Source of the DNA: Endocalyx cinctus | Lineage: Eukaryota; Ascomycota; Sordariomycetes; Amphisphaeriales; Apiosporaceae | Assembly (NCBI GenBank): GCA_001600455.1 | Contig: BCKC01000007.1 | Coordinates: 1,676,019-1,740,018 of the forward strand | Direction of reading: 5' to 3' | Length of the DNA: 64,000 nt | Shown: positions 46,983 to 58,728 of the stretch, piece by piece | Numbering within the stretch: position 1 is the first letter of the stretch | Layout of the letters: every line of letters begins with the position of its first letter | Position numbers and translations under genes: made by a program | The notes under the pieces: model-generated | What the model was told of the DNA's origin: nothing | What the model saw: the letters and a program-made list of their open reading frames with translations, nothing else | The model's database searches: none

Positions 46983-48411
46983 ATGGATGACAACTCGCCC
47001 CCCGAAAGTATTGATCAATCCAAAGAGAAGAAGAAGAGCAGACGTCCCGCCAATACCGCTTTTCGTCAGCAGCGATTGAAAGCATGGCAACCTATCCTCA
47101 CACCGAAGACCGTCATCCCTCTGTTTTTCATAATAGGCATAATAACCGCGCCCATAGGCGGATTATTGATTTATGCCAGTTCGACTGTAATGATGTTTTT
47201 CTATCATTTTGTTCTTGAAGCGTACTTGTGAGGAAATGAACTTCGCCAAGCTAACAACGTTGGTTCTTTTTGACAGGTCAAAGAATTACGAATTGATTAT
47301 ACAAATTGCCTTAACGAAGCTACGTCAGAATTCCAAGAGATTCCCACCAACCAGGTCTTCCCTTCGTTCCGAGAAAACAATACGATTGACGCTCAGTGGA
47401 TGCTGGAAGATGACCAGACCTACCAATACGGCAACCTCGACATTGGAGGTCTGAAAGTGTGCACACTCCAATTCAAGATACCCGAAGAGATGTCGCCTCC
47501 CGTCCTTCTATACTACCGCCTCGATAACTTCTACCAGAACCACCGTCGGTACGTGGCCTCGTACTACGACAAGCAGCTGTTGGGCGACTCGGTCTCCTAC
47601 GACCAGGTCAAGGACTCAACTTGCGACCCTCTGACCGTCGACGAACGGGGTAACGCATACTACCCTTGCGGCCTTATCGCCAACTCGATCTTTAATGACA
47701 CGTTCGGCAGCCCCGTGCGAAAGGGCGTTACAGGTAGCGAGGAGGAACTTACGTACGTGCTGAAGAACGACTCGATCGCCTGGTCCTCTGACAAGGATCT
47801 GTATGGACCCCGAAAGGATACCGACTTCAGTAACATCGTCCCACCTCCAAACTGGGCTCTTCGCTATCCTAACAACTACACGGATGAAGCGCCACCACCC
47901 AATCTCAAGGAAGATGAGCACTTCATTGTTTGGATGCGAACAGCCGGGTTGCCTACCTTTAGCAAGCTCAACTCGAGGAACGACACGACTGCCATGCCAG
48001 TTGGTACCTACCAGATTCGAATCATTGATAGTAAGATTTTTTTTATTTTTAATGATATATAATTTACAATGTTGTCGCGTTATCACATAACTGTTCAAAT
48101 CCTAATGTATTTTAATTATAGACTTCCCTACAGACATCTTTCAAGGCAACAAGAGCATGATCCTCACGACGCTTTCTCCCCTGGGCGGCAAGAACAACTT
48201 CCTCGGCATCCTCTGGCTCGTCGTGGGCGGCTTCTGTATCATCCTCGCCGTCGTCTTTCTCATCTCGAACTTGGTCAAGCCGCGCAAGCTCGGAGACCAC
48301 ACGTACCTCTCGTGGAACAACGTGGCCCCCTCGGCGGCCGCTAAGGGAAAAGGCAAGGCCACGGGCCCGCCCCCAGGGACGGCGATGACGACGGGTAGGG
48401 ACATGGCTTAA
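46983..48411 (+). CDS. Cdc50/Lem3-family subunit of P4-ATPase phospholipid flippase
   Basis: Exons 46983-47186, 47277-48030 and 48122-48411 (donors GTAATG and GTAAGA) give 415 residues. The N-terminal cytosolic tail is basic ([20 protein letters not shown]). Membrane segment 1 is at about 42-66 ([20 protein letters not shown]). The lumenal ectodomain has the family hallmarks [54 protein letters not shown] and several Asn glycosylation sites. Segment 2 near 350-375 is [20 protein letters not shown]. Cdc50 proteins bind P4-ATPases, are needed for their exit from the ER, and so sustain lipid asymmetry and polarised hyphal growth. Intact. Confidence 0.93.
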
Positions 48412-49476
48412 GAGACCAACAAGAGATGACGAACAATTCCTGATGCTTGGCAACAAAAAAAATCCAAAGCAGTTCGTAGAAGGATAGGACGGGGTTTCCA
48501 AAGGTGATGCTGATGAGATAAGGCTGGCGTTGGCGTTAATTCTTTTTCTATTTATTTTATTCGTTTTTTTCTGTAATTTTCTTGCCTCAAAGTTTTATTA
48601 AATGATCAACGATCTTGTCTGTATCATTTTACCCTGTTTTTATATTTTGTCTGTCTAAAGTAGAAATAGGTGGAAATGGCGAGTTTGTTTCTAGATCAGA
48701 AATTCTTTTTACCGCATGTTTTCGTTTTATTTTTAACCCAACAAGCCGGTCATATCAAAGAATGGATGAGACGGGAAAGAAGAGTTTCATTCATTATTTA
48801 TAAAGTATCATCCGCATGAAATTTTATCCCATATCAACCATCTGTGTCTGTCTATCCGTATCTCTACAGCGCGAATCTTGAGTACAGGTAGCCTTAAGTC
48901 TAAACTCTTGGTCGGTGATGAAAACGATATTTTTAGCAATACGTAGATTGTAATCTCTCATATCTTCTTTTCTTTTCCTTCTCAACTTGCGATTTCTAAA
49001 GTTATCCTTCCCGACTGCACGTAGAGAAAAGGAATAGCGCAGGCGGAAACTTTACTGAGTATTGTAGTGAAGAAGCAAAGGGAGTGGGAAAAGAAATTGT
49101 AGAATCATTCGAAGCATTTCTTCTTTTTTTTTGTTCCCTTTTCAACTAACCTAGTTCATAAATACAATTCAACTATGTAGTGATCCATTCATCACCCAGA
49201 CGCCTGCCTGCCTGCCTGCCTGCCCGCCTTCCCCTTTGCTTGAATTTTTTTAGGGTTTTGTTTTTGGGTCGGTTCGAGAAAGGAAAAAAGGAGTGCTAGA
49301 CCAAATCGTACACTTTCAACACCTCTCTCCCCCCCCCCCCCCCCCCCACCAGTTTCCTCTTTTCTCCATTTTTTTCTCCAGGAGCAAAAGTACCCCCTAC
49401 TATGATCTTTCGCGGGACGGCGAATATAGCTTAAGACAAGAAACTAAGAAAGGAAGACATAGAATTTTGAAGAACT
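48412..49476. other. Convergent intergenic region with simple repeats
   Basis: 3' flanks of the Cdc50-type gene and the histone-chaperone gene. Includes a short (CCTG)n run near 49202-49224 and an uninterrupted run of 19 C at 49329-49347. The plus frame at 49293-49502 spans that run and is not a gene. Confidence 0.55.
49329..49347. repeat. Poly-C tract (19 C)
   Basis: Nineteen consecutive C on the + strand, inside the probable 3' UTR or 3' flank of the minus-strand histone-chaperone gene (so G19 in that transcript's sense). Long poly-C/poly-G tracts are much rarer than poly-A/T and can form i-motif or G-quadruplex DNA. Exact length may be affected by sequencing slippage. Confidence 0.85.
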
Positions 49477-51205
49477 TTACGACGCTTCTTCCTCAACCTT
49501 AGCCTTCTTCGACTGCGCCTCACCGTCCTCTTCTTCTACCATCGCGGGAGGTTCCTCGGCCTTGCGCTTGCCGTTGCCATTCGTGGCCGTCGTCGTCTCG
49601 GTTGGGGCTGTTTCCGCTTCCGCTGCTTCTTCTTCTTTAGGAGCTACCTTCTTCTTCCGGACGAGACCGGTAAGGTCGTTCGCGTTCTTTTTGGCGTCCT
49701 CGATACGGGCCTCTTTCTGCTCGCTCGTCTCGGCTCCGGCGGAACCGAGGAGTCCCATGAGCGGGTTGTTCTCTCCGAGGGCCTCTTTCACATCCAGAGG
49801 CGATTTTCGGAGTTCAACAAGCTGTTCGATTTTACGTTTAGGTTAGTTCAGGGTTACATCTATGTATATATTACGCGCTGGGGAGACCAGGACAGTGGAG
49901 AGATACTGAGGCGGGTGAAAGGAAGAACACGTACCCGCTGCTCCATGTCCGCGATGATCTCCTTGACTTCGGCAATCTGCTTCCGAGAGAGCTCGTTGTC
50001 CTCTGGCGCATGCATCATCGCCAGTTCAACCTCTTTGCTGTCCAGTTTGAGTTTAGTGCAATCGATCGCTTTCTGGAGTTCGTCCGCGGCTTCAGATCGC
50101 ATGGCCTCGTCGACGGCTTTGGGCGCGTCATCTGCGTCCCCTTCTTCGCTAGTCGTTGTCACAGATGCGAATTCGAGGGCGAGCGATAATTTGAAATGGG
50201 CTTCCGCAATGATCTCGGAATCCTTGGCATAGAGGTCTTTCTTCAGTTCCAGGGAAGCTTTGCAGTCCTTAACAGCATCCGGGAACCTTTTGAAACGATT
50301 GTTAGCATCTTGATCTTAAGCAGTGTAGTAGATGTTAGGTGGATATATGCGTACTTCTCATTTTCTAACGATATCTCTGCTAGGAGATCATGTGTATCGG
50401 CAAGCCGTTCCTTAATATGCCTGGTAATTTTCGTGACCTCCTCGGCTTTCTCTTCATTCAAATCTGCTCCTTCGGAATCGCCGTTGATCTGTTCTAGTCT
50501 CTTGTTGAATAAGACGCGCGACAAGTCGAGGATTTCAAACGCGACAGCCAAGTCGTCATCTTCTTCCTCTTCCTCCTCACCTTCGCCTTCAGCCTCTTCC
50601 TCTTCCTCGGAATCCTCGAAATTCTCGTCGCCGGTGAACTGGAAGAGGGGTTTGTTCGCTTCAGCCTCCTTGCTCGCTTCTTCCAGCACGCTCTCGGCGG
50701 CGTTCTCCGCGACGGCGGCGACGCCCTCTTCGGTAGCCTTCTCGGTCTCCTCCTTCACGGAGGCAAGCGCGTTCGCGATAGACGGCTCGGACGCGGCCTC
50801 TCCCTTCTGCTTAGACTTTGACGCGCCGTTCGCCTTCTTCTTGCTCTTCTCCGTCGGGGCCTTCCCGCCTAACACGTCGCTCTTGCTCTGTCCGACCTTG
50901 AACAGACTACGGCCGTATAGGAAGAGTATGTCGGCGTTTTCGGGCGCCATCTCGCCATTGAGCTCGGCCTGCATCTCGGTCGCTTGGGAGAAAACTTCGG
51001 CGGCCTCGTCGTACTTCTTGGATTGGTAGAGGGCGGTCGCCTTCGCGGTTAGGTCGGCCAGCGACACGTTGATAGACTTGGTACGCTCCTCGGGATCCAT
51101 GGGGGGCAGGGACTGAGGTGTTCCTACGGCGGAGGTAGTAGCAGATGCGATGTTGGATGGAAGAGCAGATGCGACTTGCGCATCATTCGAGGTTGCATCA
51201 GCCAT
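49477..51205 (-). CDS. NASP/Sim3/Hif1-type TPR histone chaperone
   Basis: Exons 51205-50355, 50286-49935 and 49821-49477 (donors GTACGC and GTACGT) join in phase to 515 residues. Domain order is that of NASP-type SHNi-TPR chaperones: TPR1 (LTAKATALYQSKKYDEAAEVFSQA and ADILFLYGRSLFKVGQ); a Lys/Ala-rich interruption; a long acidic tract (EDSEEEEEAEGEGEEEE) inside TPR2, the histone-binding acidic loop; LAVAFEILDLSRVLF; then further TPRs (LAEISLENEKFPDAVKDC, AEAHFKLSLALEFA); a coiled coil; and a C-terminal basic NGKRKAEEP nuclear signal. These proteins bind H3-H4 (and CENP-A-type H3) and supply them to chromatin assembly. The start ATG 51205 begins MADATSND; the open frame upstream is leader sequence. 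Confidence 0.9.
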
Positions 51206-53695
51206 AATGATTCTTAAGAATTGATGGTGGATGTCGCAAAAATGAATGAAGTATAGGTATACTGGCAAACTAAATAATTGATGGATTAAATGGTTTCAAC
51301 TTTTAATTGAGTATACTGCAACGTAATACAGAATATATAATCAATTTGAAAGGTGTAATGACATATGATTTCATCGAATTGATGAGATCTTATATCTGTC
51401 TATTCTGGGGAAAGTTGATAGATCACGCGCGACACGGCAAGTAAAGGTGGACTGGTTGTGGTCTTTGAAGAGAATTGCGTGATGCGTGATTCGGTACAGA
51501 GCGCGTTAAGAGCTGTTTTAAGAAATTTAATTGGTTGATTATAGGTACGAAGGTACACCTTTTCTTATGCGAAGAATCAGTCGGGAGCTTGGGCCATCTG
51601 TGTCTTCTGGTATTTCCAAGATTCGCCCTTATCCCTTCTCCGTTATCCCTTATCTTACTATCAACTTGCTTCTTCGCGTTCTAATTAATTCCTTATTGTA
51701 TTCATACTACAATATATGCCCTCAGCATAGTATAGTAGGTACTTTTTTTCACTCTCTCATGTATGAATCCATTTCTGGGTAGCTTTGGAGAGGATATGTT
51801 CTATTACGTCATTAGATATTTCTATGGAGTACATACCTAGGTAAGGACAAATTTATGGATAGACGTTCACGGGTATTTCAGTGTCTATGTCCAATTGATT
51901 ATCGGCGGTCACTCTTTTGAGTAGCAATTACAGTACACGCACCGAAAAGGTTGCAATACTACACTATAAACACCCAACTAAACTCTAGGATATATACCTA
52001 AATATATACTGTAAAATAATGTTTTATTTTTGGTACGTATTCCTTTAATTCCGCGTTTCTAATCTGAAGTTTATGTTGTTGAATGGATACGATAGATTAT
52101 CTTCAGCTGTTCCCGCTATAAAATAGTGTACATAAGGGGTCTTAGGGGGCTTACGTATTATCCAATCAACACATGAGGCGATGACATCCCCCCACTTTGG
52201 AGCTGTCAAATCGGGAAGAGATCTTACTCCGACCAGGGTACAATACGACGCGGTAATAATAATTCAAAATGCATTTTCAAAAGAATAGGTAACAAGTAGC
52301 GTAAATCTTACCACTTCGTATTCTAAAGGTTTGCATATCACGATGAGAGAATATTAAGACCTTCGCTTGTTCCCTGTTACTCGTATGTAAGAGTGAAATT
52401 AGGTTCAGTCCTATACGTAGGTTAGTTATGCCTAAGAGTGCCTTCATACACTACCAGACTACCCATCCAGCCCATCTACCAGCCTATCTAAGGTACAGTA
52501 CAGTACAGTACTGTACCTAATGTACGGAGTATATATGTACAAGAAACAAGTACATATAACTGTATTCAGAATGGCTCTAGGCCGTTCAGACCGTTTATCA
52601 TATCTTCAGCTGTTGGTGCTAATGCAGCCAAAGAGCCATAGGCTAGCATAGGGTATATGCTTAACACCTAATACTAGCAGTAGTGTACATGAACATCTTC
52701 AGCTTTATAAGAAAAAAAAAAAAAAAAAGAGGCAAAGGAAGACGATAAAGAACATTTAACTACTATAACTACTAAATCCTCAAGTATACATACTGTATAT
52801 ACTACGCTACATAAGAGCCCTGAATAATGTTTTGACTTACTACTAATATACACAGTGGTATACCCTTAATAGCCTTACACTACGGGTTGAGACTACACAC
52901 CTAAGCACATATTTAAATGCCTACCTAAATATACGGACTCGTATAATACCTGTAGGGCTCTTATGTATCATTACCGCGCCCTCCGTAATTCCCGGCATGT
53001 TTCCTTATCATCATTGCCTGTCCCTGTCACCGTTCCTGGCTTCCTTGTAATAGCGTGCCCGCAATTTATTTTAGACATACGTCAAAGGTATAACACCGAA
53101 TAATTTTGAAGATGAAATAGGAATGATAGTTTGCCGAGAAAAGATTTATACATATGCTTACATTTAACCTTCAACTTCACTATCTCCTTTCTCTAATACA
53201 TCTTTTCTTTTTTTTCCTCTCTCTCCTTTCATATTCCTTTTATTCTGTGTTTCCCAGCCCCCCTCCTCTTCTTGTTGTGTTCTCCAGGGGGATATGTGGT
53301 ACTCTGTTCCTGTTTCAATTACAGAAAATATGAAATAAAGATTTTTATTTTATTTTAATATTGTCTAACCTTGTGAATCCATCTGTCATCCATTCAATCT
53401 CTTTCCTTTTTGTTACCCGCATTCTCCACACCCTCCCTCGTCGCAAAGAACGTCTATCAGCTGTATTACGTATTACTCAGACAGACTCTCCTTTGAGTAT
53501 TTCCTACATCCATTTTTTTAGGAATACAATACATTTATACAAAAAAAATCATACCACCTACAGGTTTCCTTCTTGGTCTGTTATTTATTAGGTTTTCTGC
53601 TTTTATGGTCGTTCCTTTTCCAGTGTTCCGATTGAGGCCTTCTACCTTCCTTAAATGTTTCCTTCCTCCACCTCTTGGAGGATATTACCGTTAAC
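51206..53695. other. 2.5 kb AT-rich divergent intergenic region
   Basis: Promoters of the histone-chaperone gene (left) and the glycosyltransferase (right). Contains a near-perfect stem-loop at 52491-52518, a TACGGAGTA motif at 52523-52531, an A18 run near 52710, and pyrimidine-rich DNA from 53180 to 53660 that probably forms the glycosyltransferase promoter and leader. The frames at 51531-51782 and 53361-53591 are not convincing. Confidence 0.45.
52491..52518. repeat. Inverted repeat with 11-base arms
   Basis: Arms AGGTACAGTAC and GTACTGTACCT are exact reverse complements around a 6-base centre. The left arm and centre also form tandem ACAGT units. It could form a hairpin or be a remnant of a small mobile element. 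No gene is nearby on either side for about 1.2 kb. Confidence 0.7.
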
Positions 53696-55512
53696 ATGAT
53701 GATCTCTCTCATCTCTCGCCGTGCCCGTATTATTGGCTGCATATCTACTTTGTTTATTGTTATTACTTACGTTCAACTCCGCCCACAATGGGGACATGCG
53801 CCTTTAGATGTCGCTCGCGACTACTACAACAGCGTTAGCAGTTATCTTAGTCCAATCTATAACAACACTCTTTATACGAATGGAAACGAGGATCTGGTTC
53901 ATAAATATTATAACTACAGCAATCCTTGCGCCAACTTTCCTGACACCAACGGTATCCAGGTGGTAATGAAGACCGGTGCGACCGAAGCATATGATAAACT
54001 ACCTACGCAACTACTTACTACGTTGTCATGTCTACCCGACTTCCTCCTGTTTTCAGATATGGTAAGTCAATTAAAAAAAAAAAAAAAAAAAAAAGGACGG
54101 GAATAAAAATTATACTTTTGAATTTCCTAAGTATTAATATATCAGTAGGAGCAACAAATAGGCACACATCATATTTATGACGCGCTAGCCGAAGTCCAGG
54201 AATCTGCCAAGGCACACAATTCCGACTTCGATCTCTATCGCGAACAGAAGGAGTGTCCCGTGTCGCAAAAGGCTTGTGTTGACGCGAAGAAAGATGGGCA
54301 CAAGGCCTGGAATCTCGACAAGTACAAATTTCTACCTATGATGGAGCAAACATGGAGAATGCGCCCCGGTCGTGAATGGTACGTCTTCGCCGAGGCCGAT
54401 ACTTACGTATTCTGGGAAAATATGGTATACTGGTTGAGAACCCAATCGCATCTAAACCCACGCGAAAAGACCTACATTGGTAGCCGTAGCTTCATTAACA
54501 ACATACCTTTTGGGCACGGAGGTTCCGGATACATTCTCAGCGGAACCCTTCTTCAACATCTAGTCGAGCGCCACCCGGGCGTGGTGAACCAGTATAATAT
54601 CAAAGGGGCCGAAGAATGCTGTGGGGACTTACTACTAGCTTTGGCTCTCGACGAATACGAAGGTATCAAGATTCGCCAGACTTGGCCCATGTTGAATGGT
54701 GAAAAGCCGAGCACGCTTCCGTACGGTACCAATCATTGGTGCGAACCCATTCTCACCATGCATCATATGAACGCGGAGGAGATTAGCAATGTGTGGCAAT
54801 TCGAGCAGACAAGAAAAACAGATGTAAGCGATGCATGTTTATCGGCTGTGGAGCAGGAACGCATAGTGTAACTTGAATCTAACGTGACTTCGGACAGGCT
54901 ACCCTCCTCATGAGAGACCTTTATCAAAGTCTCATCGCTCCAAAAATGCGCGTTTCTCGCGATGACTGGGATAACCTTTCGGACGACGTCTGCTACATCA
55001 ACCCGGACAGCGCCGCTCAGGAACGGGCGGGCGGTCGCGAGCGCGAGCGGCAGAAGAAAGAAGAAGACATGAACGAGGTCGAAAAGGAGGCGTGGAAGTC
55101 GTGGGAGAACTGCGCGAAGGTCTGTGCGGCCGAAGACGCCGAGGTGGCGGAGGAGGAAGACAGCTGGAGCCTGGCCAAGACGGCGGTTTCGGGTCGGGAC
55201 GCGGAAGGAAACTCGGCCGGCGCAAGAGACACGGAAGAAGCGGCGGATACGACCCCGAGCGACGCGGCGGCCCGCGAGGCCCGTAGGAAGGCGATGCAGG
55301 AGAAGAAGCGCAACCGCACCTGTTTTCAGTACCGCTACCACGATGGGGTCTGCTGCACGGCTAAGAGCTTCAAGCTCGGCGCCCCGAAGGCCCCGTCGGA
55401 CGACGACGAAGAGTCCAAGTGGAAGAGCGGCTGGTACCTCAAGGGTATCAACGACTGGATCGACGCCACCGAGTGTAAAGAGCCGAACTGGAAGACGCCC
55501 GAAGCGCCCTGA
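53696..55512 (+). CDS. Family-31-type glycosyltransferase, type II membrane protein, with C-terminal apple/PAN-like region
   Basis: Exons 53696-54061, 54149-54823 and 54898-55512 join in phase to 551 residues. Residues about 10-30 (RIIGCISTLFIVITYVQL) are a signal anchor, so the enzyme should face the Golgi lumen. The catalytic part contains IQVVMKTGATEAYDKLPTQL, FLPMMEQTWRMRPGREWYVF, the DxD-like EAD of FAEADTYVFW (about 200-206), HGGSGYILSGTLLQHLVERH and CCGDLLLALALDEYEG, typical of Fringe/core-1-transferase-like GT31 proteins in fungi. The C-terminal part has an apple-like Cys pattern (WENCAKVC ... CFQYRYHDGVCC) split by about 60 low-complexity Ala/Glu/Asp-rich residues. The sugar donor and target are unknown. 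Two ATGs are adjacent at the start. Confidence 0.83.
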
Positions 55513-57163
55513 TTTGAGTCGTCGTATCCTGGCAAGGCACTTCTTTCAATATATAAATTCCTTTTTTTTTCGATTTTTCTAATAACGGGGTCAGGGTAAA
55601 ACATCCATCAATCTATGGAGGTTTTAGTAGAAGATTTTCGCGGTTTTCTACGTTTGCAGGTAGCAAACATTCGCCACGGACGTTTTTTCCTCTTTTTTTT
55701 ATCTTTTCTCTTAGTCACGAGTGGAAAGTCTGAAGAATACGGCGGCAAAAGGGATCAGTTGCATTCACACATGATATCCATTTTCACCTACATACATACA
55801 ACGGCGTTTTGCCTACGGAGGCAGGCAGGGGCGCATATGATTTTTATAGATTTGGAAAGGAAGAGCAGGCGGGCATGAAGAAGACCAAAGGATTTAGGTC
55901 CGTGGCATATGAGGGTCAAACAACACAATAGAATAAAAGGGGCACACGATCTCAAGGCTAGTTGGCTAAGTAGTTAGCTGATGTACAATAATAAAGTAAA
56001 ATTCAAGAAGTTGAAAAATTAGACGCGTTCTTCGTCTCTTGCATTTTATCCATGTGTCTGGTGTACGTTGCTTCTAGGTCGCTCGGCTAATTTACGTTCA
56101 ATCTATATCTACAACGCCACATGAGAGAGCCATAGCTATGTCGCTATTTTAACAGAGAGGCTGTTTGACAAGGCAAAATCCTTGAAAGTCACACTAAGCA
56201 AGGCTCTTAGGCATATATGAATTGGTGAATAAATTTTTATCTCGATCAGCTAATTGATAACTACAAGGTATGACTACAAAATATGAGTATATGAATCAAT
56301 TTGGGACGATCGTACCACGCAACCACAGAGTATCTTATACTCACTAACATGGTCAGTTGATTGAGTAAGTTACGTAAAATCCTTTATTTTGGCTCTCTAC
56401 GAGTTGACGGCAAAGAGAAGAGTGGATAAGTAAGCGTCTGTGGGAAGGGAAAGGCATTAACTAGATCATACAGCGACAAGATTTTCTAATTAAATCTTGG
56501 TTGAAAAAAAGGGAAATGAATTAAGAAACAAAGTACTCTAGTTCTATTCCATATAACTATCTAGTAGAAACACCTGATAGCTTAGCCGGGTACGCCGTAT
56601 ACGTAGTCTCATGCTCAGCAAAAATATCGGTAAGTCTAGGCTTAATGAAAGCAGCGTACTGAATATAAAGACTGGTAGAGAAAAAAAAAAAACACACAAA
56701 ACAGTACATATAACACGTTCGAAGTATTTCAATAGATATAAGCGAACAATAAATATTCCGACTCAATAACATAAACCCGGAGACGTCTCAACGATATATT
56801 CATTCATGATATCTTTGTTGAATTGGAGCCGAGATATGACGTAACATCATAGGTAGCGCCACACCTGGCAACAGTCCAGCCACAATTTACTCTCGCAGCC
56901 CAAGACTTTAAAGCTTGACGAATTCCAATTAACATGCATGTCGTCACTTTCTACTACCATTATTGTCTCTGCCCGTGCGTTTTCTTTTCCCCTCCAGTTC
57001 CTATTTCAATTGACTTATAGATTCGAGTAATATACCTCATATACTTTTATACCCCTAAAAAACCTCAATTAGGTTTTTCCCACCTCCTTCTAACCCAAAA
57101 ATACGATAGTAGAACGACCAAGAAAAAAAAAAAAGAGTGCGAGAGAAAAAATCGGGATGAGGA
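55513..57163. other. Intergenic region
   Basis: 3' flank of the glycosyltransferase and promoter of the DnaJ-type gene. No supported gene; the frames at 55615-55878 and 56544-56772 lack family character. A short inverted repeat AAAAACCT...AGGTTTTT lies near 57057-57078, and an A-rich leader precedes the next start. Confidence 0.45.
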
Positions 57164-58183
57164 ATGCCATCCAACCGCGCCGTCCCGCGCGCATTTTCCC
57201 GCCTTCTTCTTCCTCTTCCTCACAACCAGAAGCACCGTCCTCATCTCCTTAATTCCGCTGCTTCTTCCTTTCCTCCTCAACCCATCCGTCCCTTCTCCTC
57301 AACTCGCGTCTCCCTCGCGAGCAGCAGCAGCAGCAGCATCAAGAACCACTACGACACGCTCAACCTCGCTCCGGGAGCGACCCCGTCCGAGGTCAAGAAG
57401 TCCTTCTACGCCCTGTCCAAGCGCCACCACCCGGACCACAACCCCTCGGACCCGTCCGCGTCGGAACGGTTCCAGTCCTTATCCGAGGCATATTCGGTCT
57501 TGTCCGTACCCGCCAAACGGGCGGCTTACGATCGGGAGCACGGATTTCACGCTCGCCATCATCATCATGGACATCATAACGCGACCGGTGGTGGAGTAGG
57601 AGGAAGTGGTGGTAAAACCGCCAGTTACAGCTCGACGAACCCAGCCGGAGGTCGTCCCCCTTCGGGATTAAGTAAGCGGCGAACGCCGTTCCAAGCATCC
57701 GCGTACACGAGACGGTCTACAGCCGGCGGCAGTGGTGGTGGTAGTAGTAGTACTGGCGGAACGCAACGGCAATGGGGCGGTATGAACCCCGGCCAATCCC
57801 CCTCGTTCTTCGACAACGAGGACCCGGCGCCTCACTTCGACTCTTCGAAGACGGAGAGGACGTTCCGACGTAGCGACGCTCGACGCACCGAACGGGAATC
57901 GTTCTCGTCGTCCCAAACCGCGCAAGCCTTCGCGCAAGCGACGGCGGCCGGTGATGGTGATGGAAGTGGTATTAGCACCGGGTCCGAAGAGGGTACGGGT
58001 GGGATGTTTACCATTATATGTGGTGTCTTAATGATGAGTTTGCTCATTCCGTACATATTTAGTGGGGTAGCTCAGGGTGGCAGCAAGGGGAGTGAAACTC
58101 GTTATGCGCGGAAAAACGCTGCAACCCGAGGGCAGGAGACTAGAGTTGAAGGGGGGGATAAGGTGAAGAGGGATAAAGGCTAA
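57164..58183 (+). CDS. DnaJ-domain protein, probably mitochondrial, with C-terminal membrane segment
   Basis: A single exon of 339 residues. Residues 1-60 are rich in Arg, Ser, Pro and Leu with almost no acids, like a mitochondrial presequence (RAVPRAFSRLLLPL ... RPFSSTRVSLASS). The J domain spans about 62-126: NHYDTLNLAPGATPSEVKKS, the catalytic loop HPD at 89-91, FQSLSEAYSVLSVPAKRAAY. A Gly/Ser/His-rich linker follows, then one membrane segment near 281-303 (FTIICGVLMMSLLIPYIFSG) and a basic tail. J proteins stimulate Hsp70 ATPase; membrane-anchored mitochondrial ones recruit Hsp70 to the inner membrane. A second ATG at 57157 in another frame overlaps the start (see findings). Confidence 0.88.
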   Translation: MPSNRAVPRAFSRLLLPLPHNQKHRPHLLNSAASSFPPQPIRPFSSTRVSLASSSSSSIKNHYDTLNLAPGATPSEVKKSFYALSKRHHPDHNPSDPSASERFQSLSEAYSVLSVPAKRAAYDREHGFHARHHHHGHHNATGGGVGGSGGKTASYSSTNPAGGRPPSGLSKRRTPFQASAYTRRSTAGGSGGGSSSTGGTQRQWGGMNPGQSPSFFDNEDPAPHFDSSKTERTFRRSDARRTERESFSSSQTAQAFAQATAAGDGDGSGISTGSEEGTGGMFTIICGVLMMSLLIPYIFSGVAQGGSKGSETRYARKNAATRGQETRVEGGDKVKRDKG

Positions 58184-58728
58184 TTAGACTGGATTTATTA
58201 GACTCTGCTACGTTCCGGGTGGAACTTACGAGTATGAACATTTTAGGTGCACGTACATGTAGTACATCTGTATACACTATATTTAAAGTCACGAAAACAG
58301 AAAACCATATACTTGGTCACGATAGTTGACCAACCCACAACGCACGAGCAATGAAATAAAAACGGCCATGTTTCCATAACTTTTTTTTCCTCTTTTTTTT
58401 TTGTATATTATCGCCCACGTTGGTAAAATGTCCGGTGGGCGGAGTCTAACCTAGTATACATCTCTAATGCTGGAAGGGAAAACAGGAGGATAGATAATCG
58501 TCAAGAATCCATCGACTCCATTCCATTTCGCGGACAACGCGCAAAACGATATTGGATCCTGCCTGATAATTGATGCACGGTGCATATGTATATCCATGCT
58601 CTCATCATCTTTTAGTGTTGACTCTCTCTACGCAATAGGGGGGATATTCTCGCCCCCCATGCTGCTCTCCAAAGTCGCTTACGATTGATTATATTTCCAA
58701 GACGGGAACTCGATTTATATCATCAAAT
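58184..58728. other. Convergent intergenic region
   Basis: About 545 bases between the stop codons of the DnaJ-type and porin genes; presumably both 3' UTRs. Nothing else seen. Confidence 0.5.

Noticed and set aside
50196..51029. 277-codon plus-strand frame, Ser-rich
   Set aside because: Exact antisense of the histone-chaperone exon; the Ser/Phe-rich text is the reverse of its acidic Glu/Ala tracts.
55092..55582. Arg-rich plus-strand frames of 64 and 152 codons
   Set aside because: Frame-shifted reading of the GC-rich glycosyltransferase exon.
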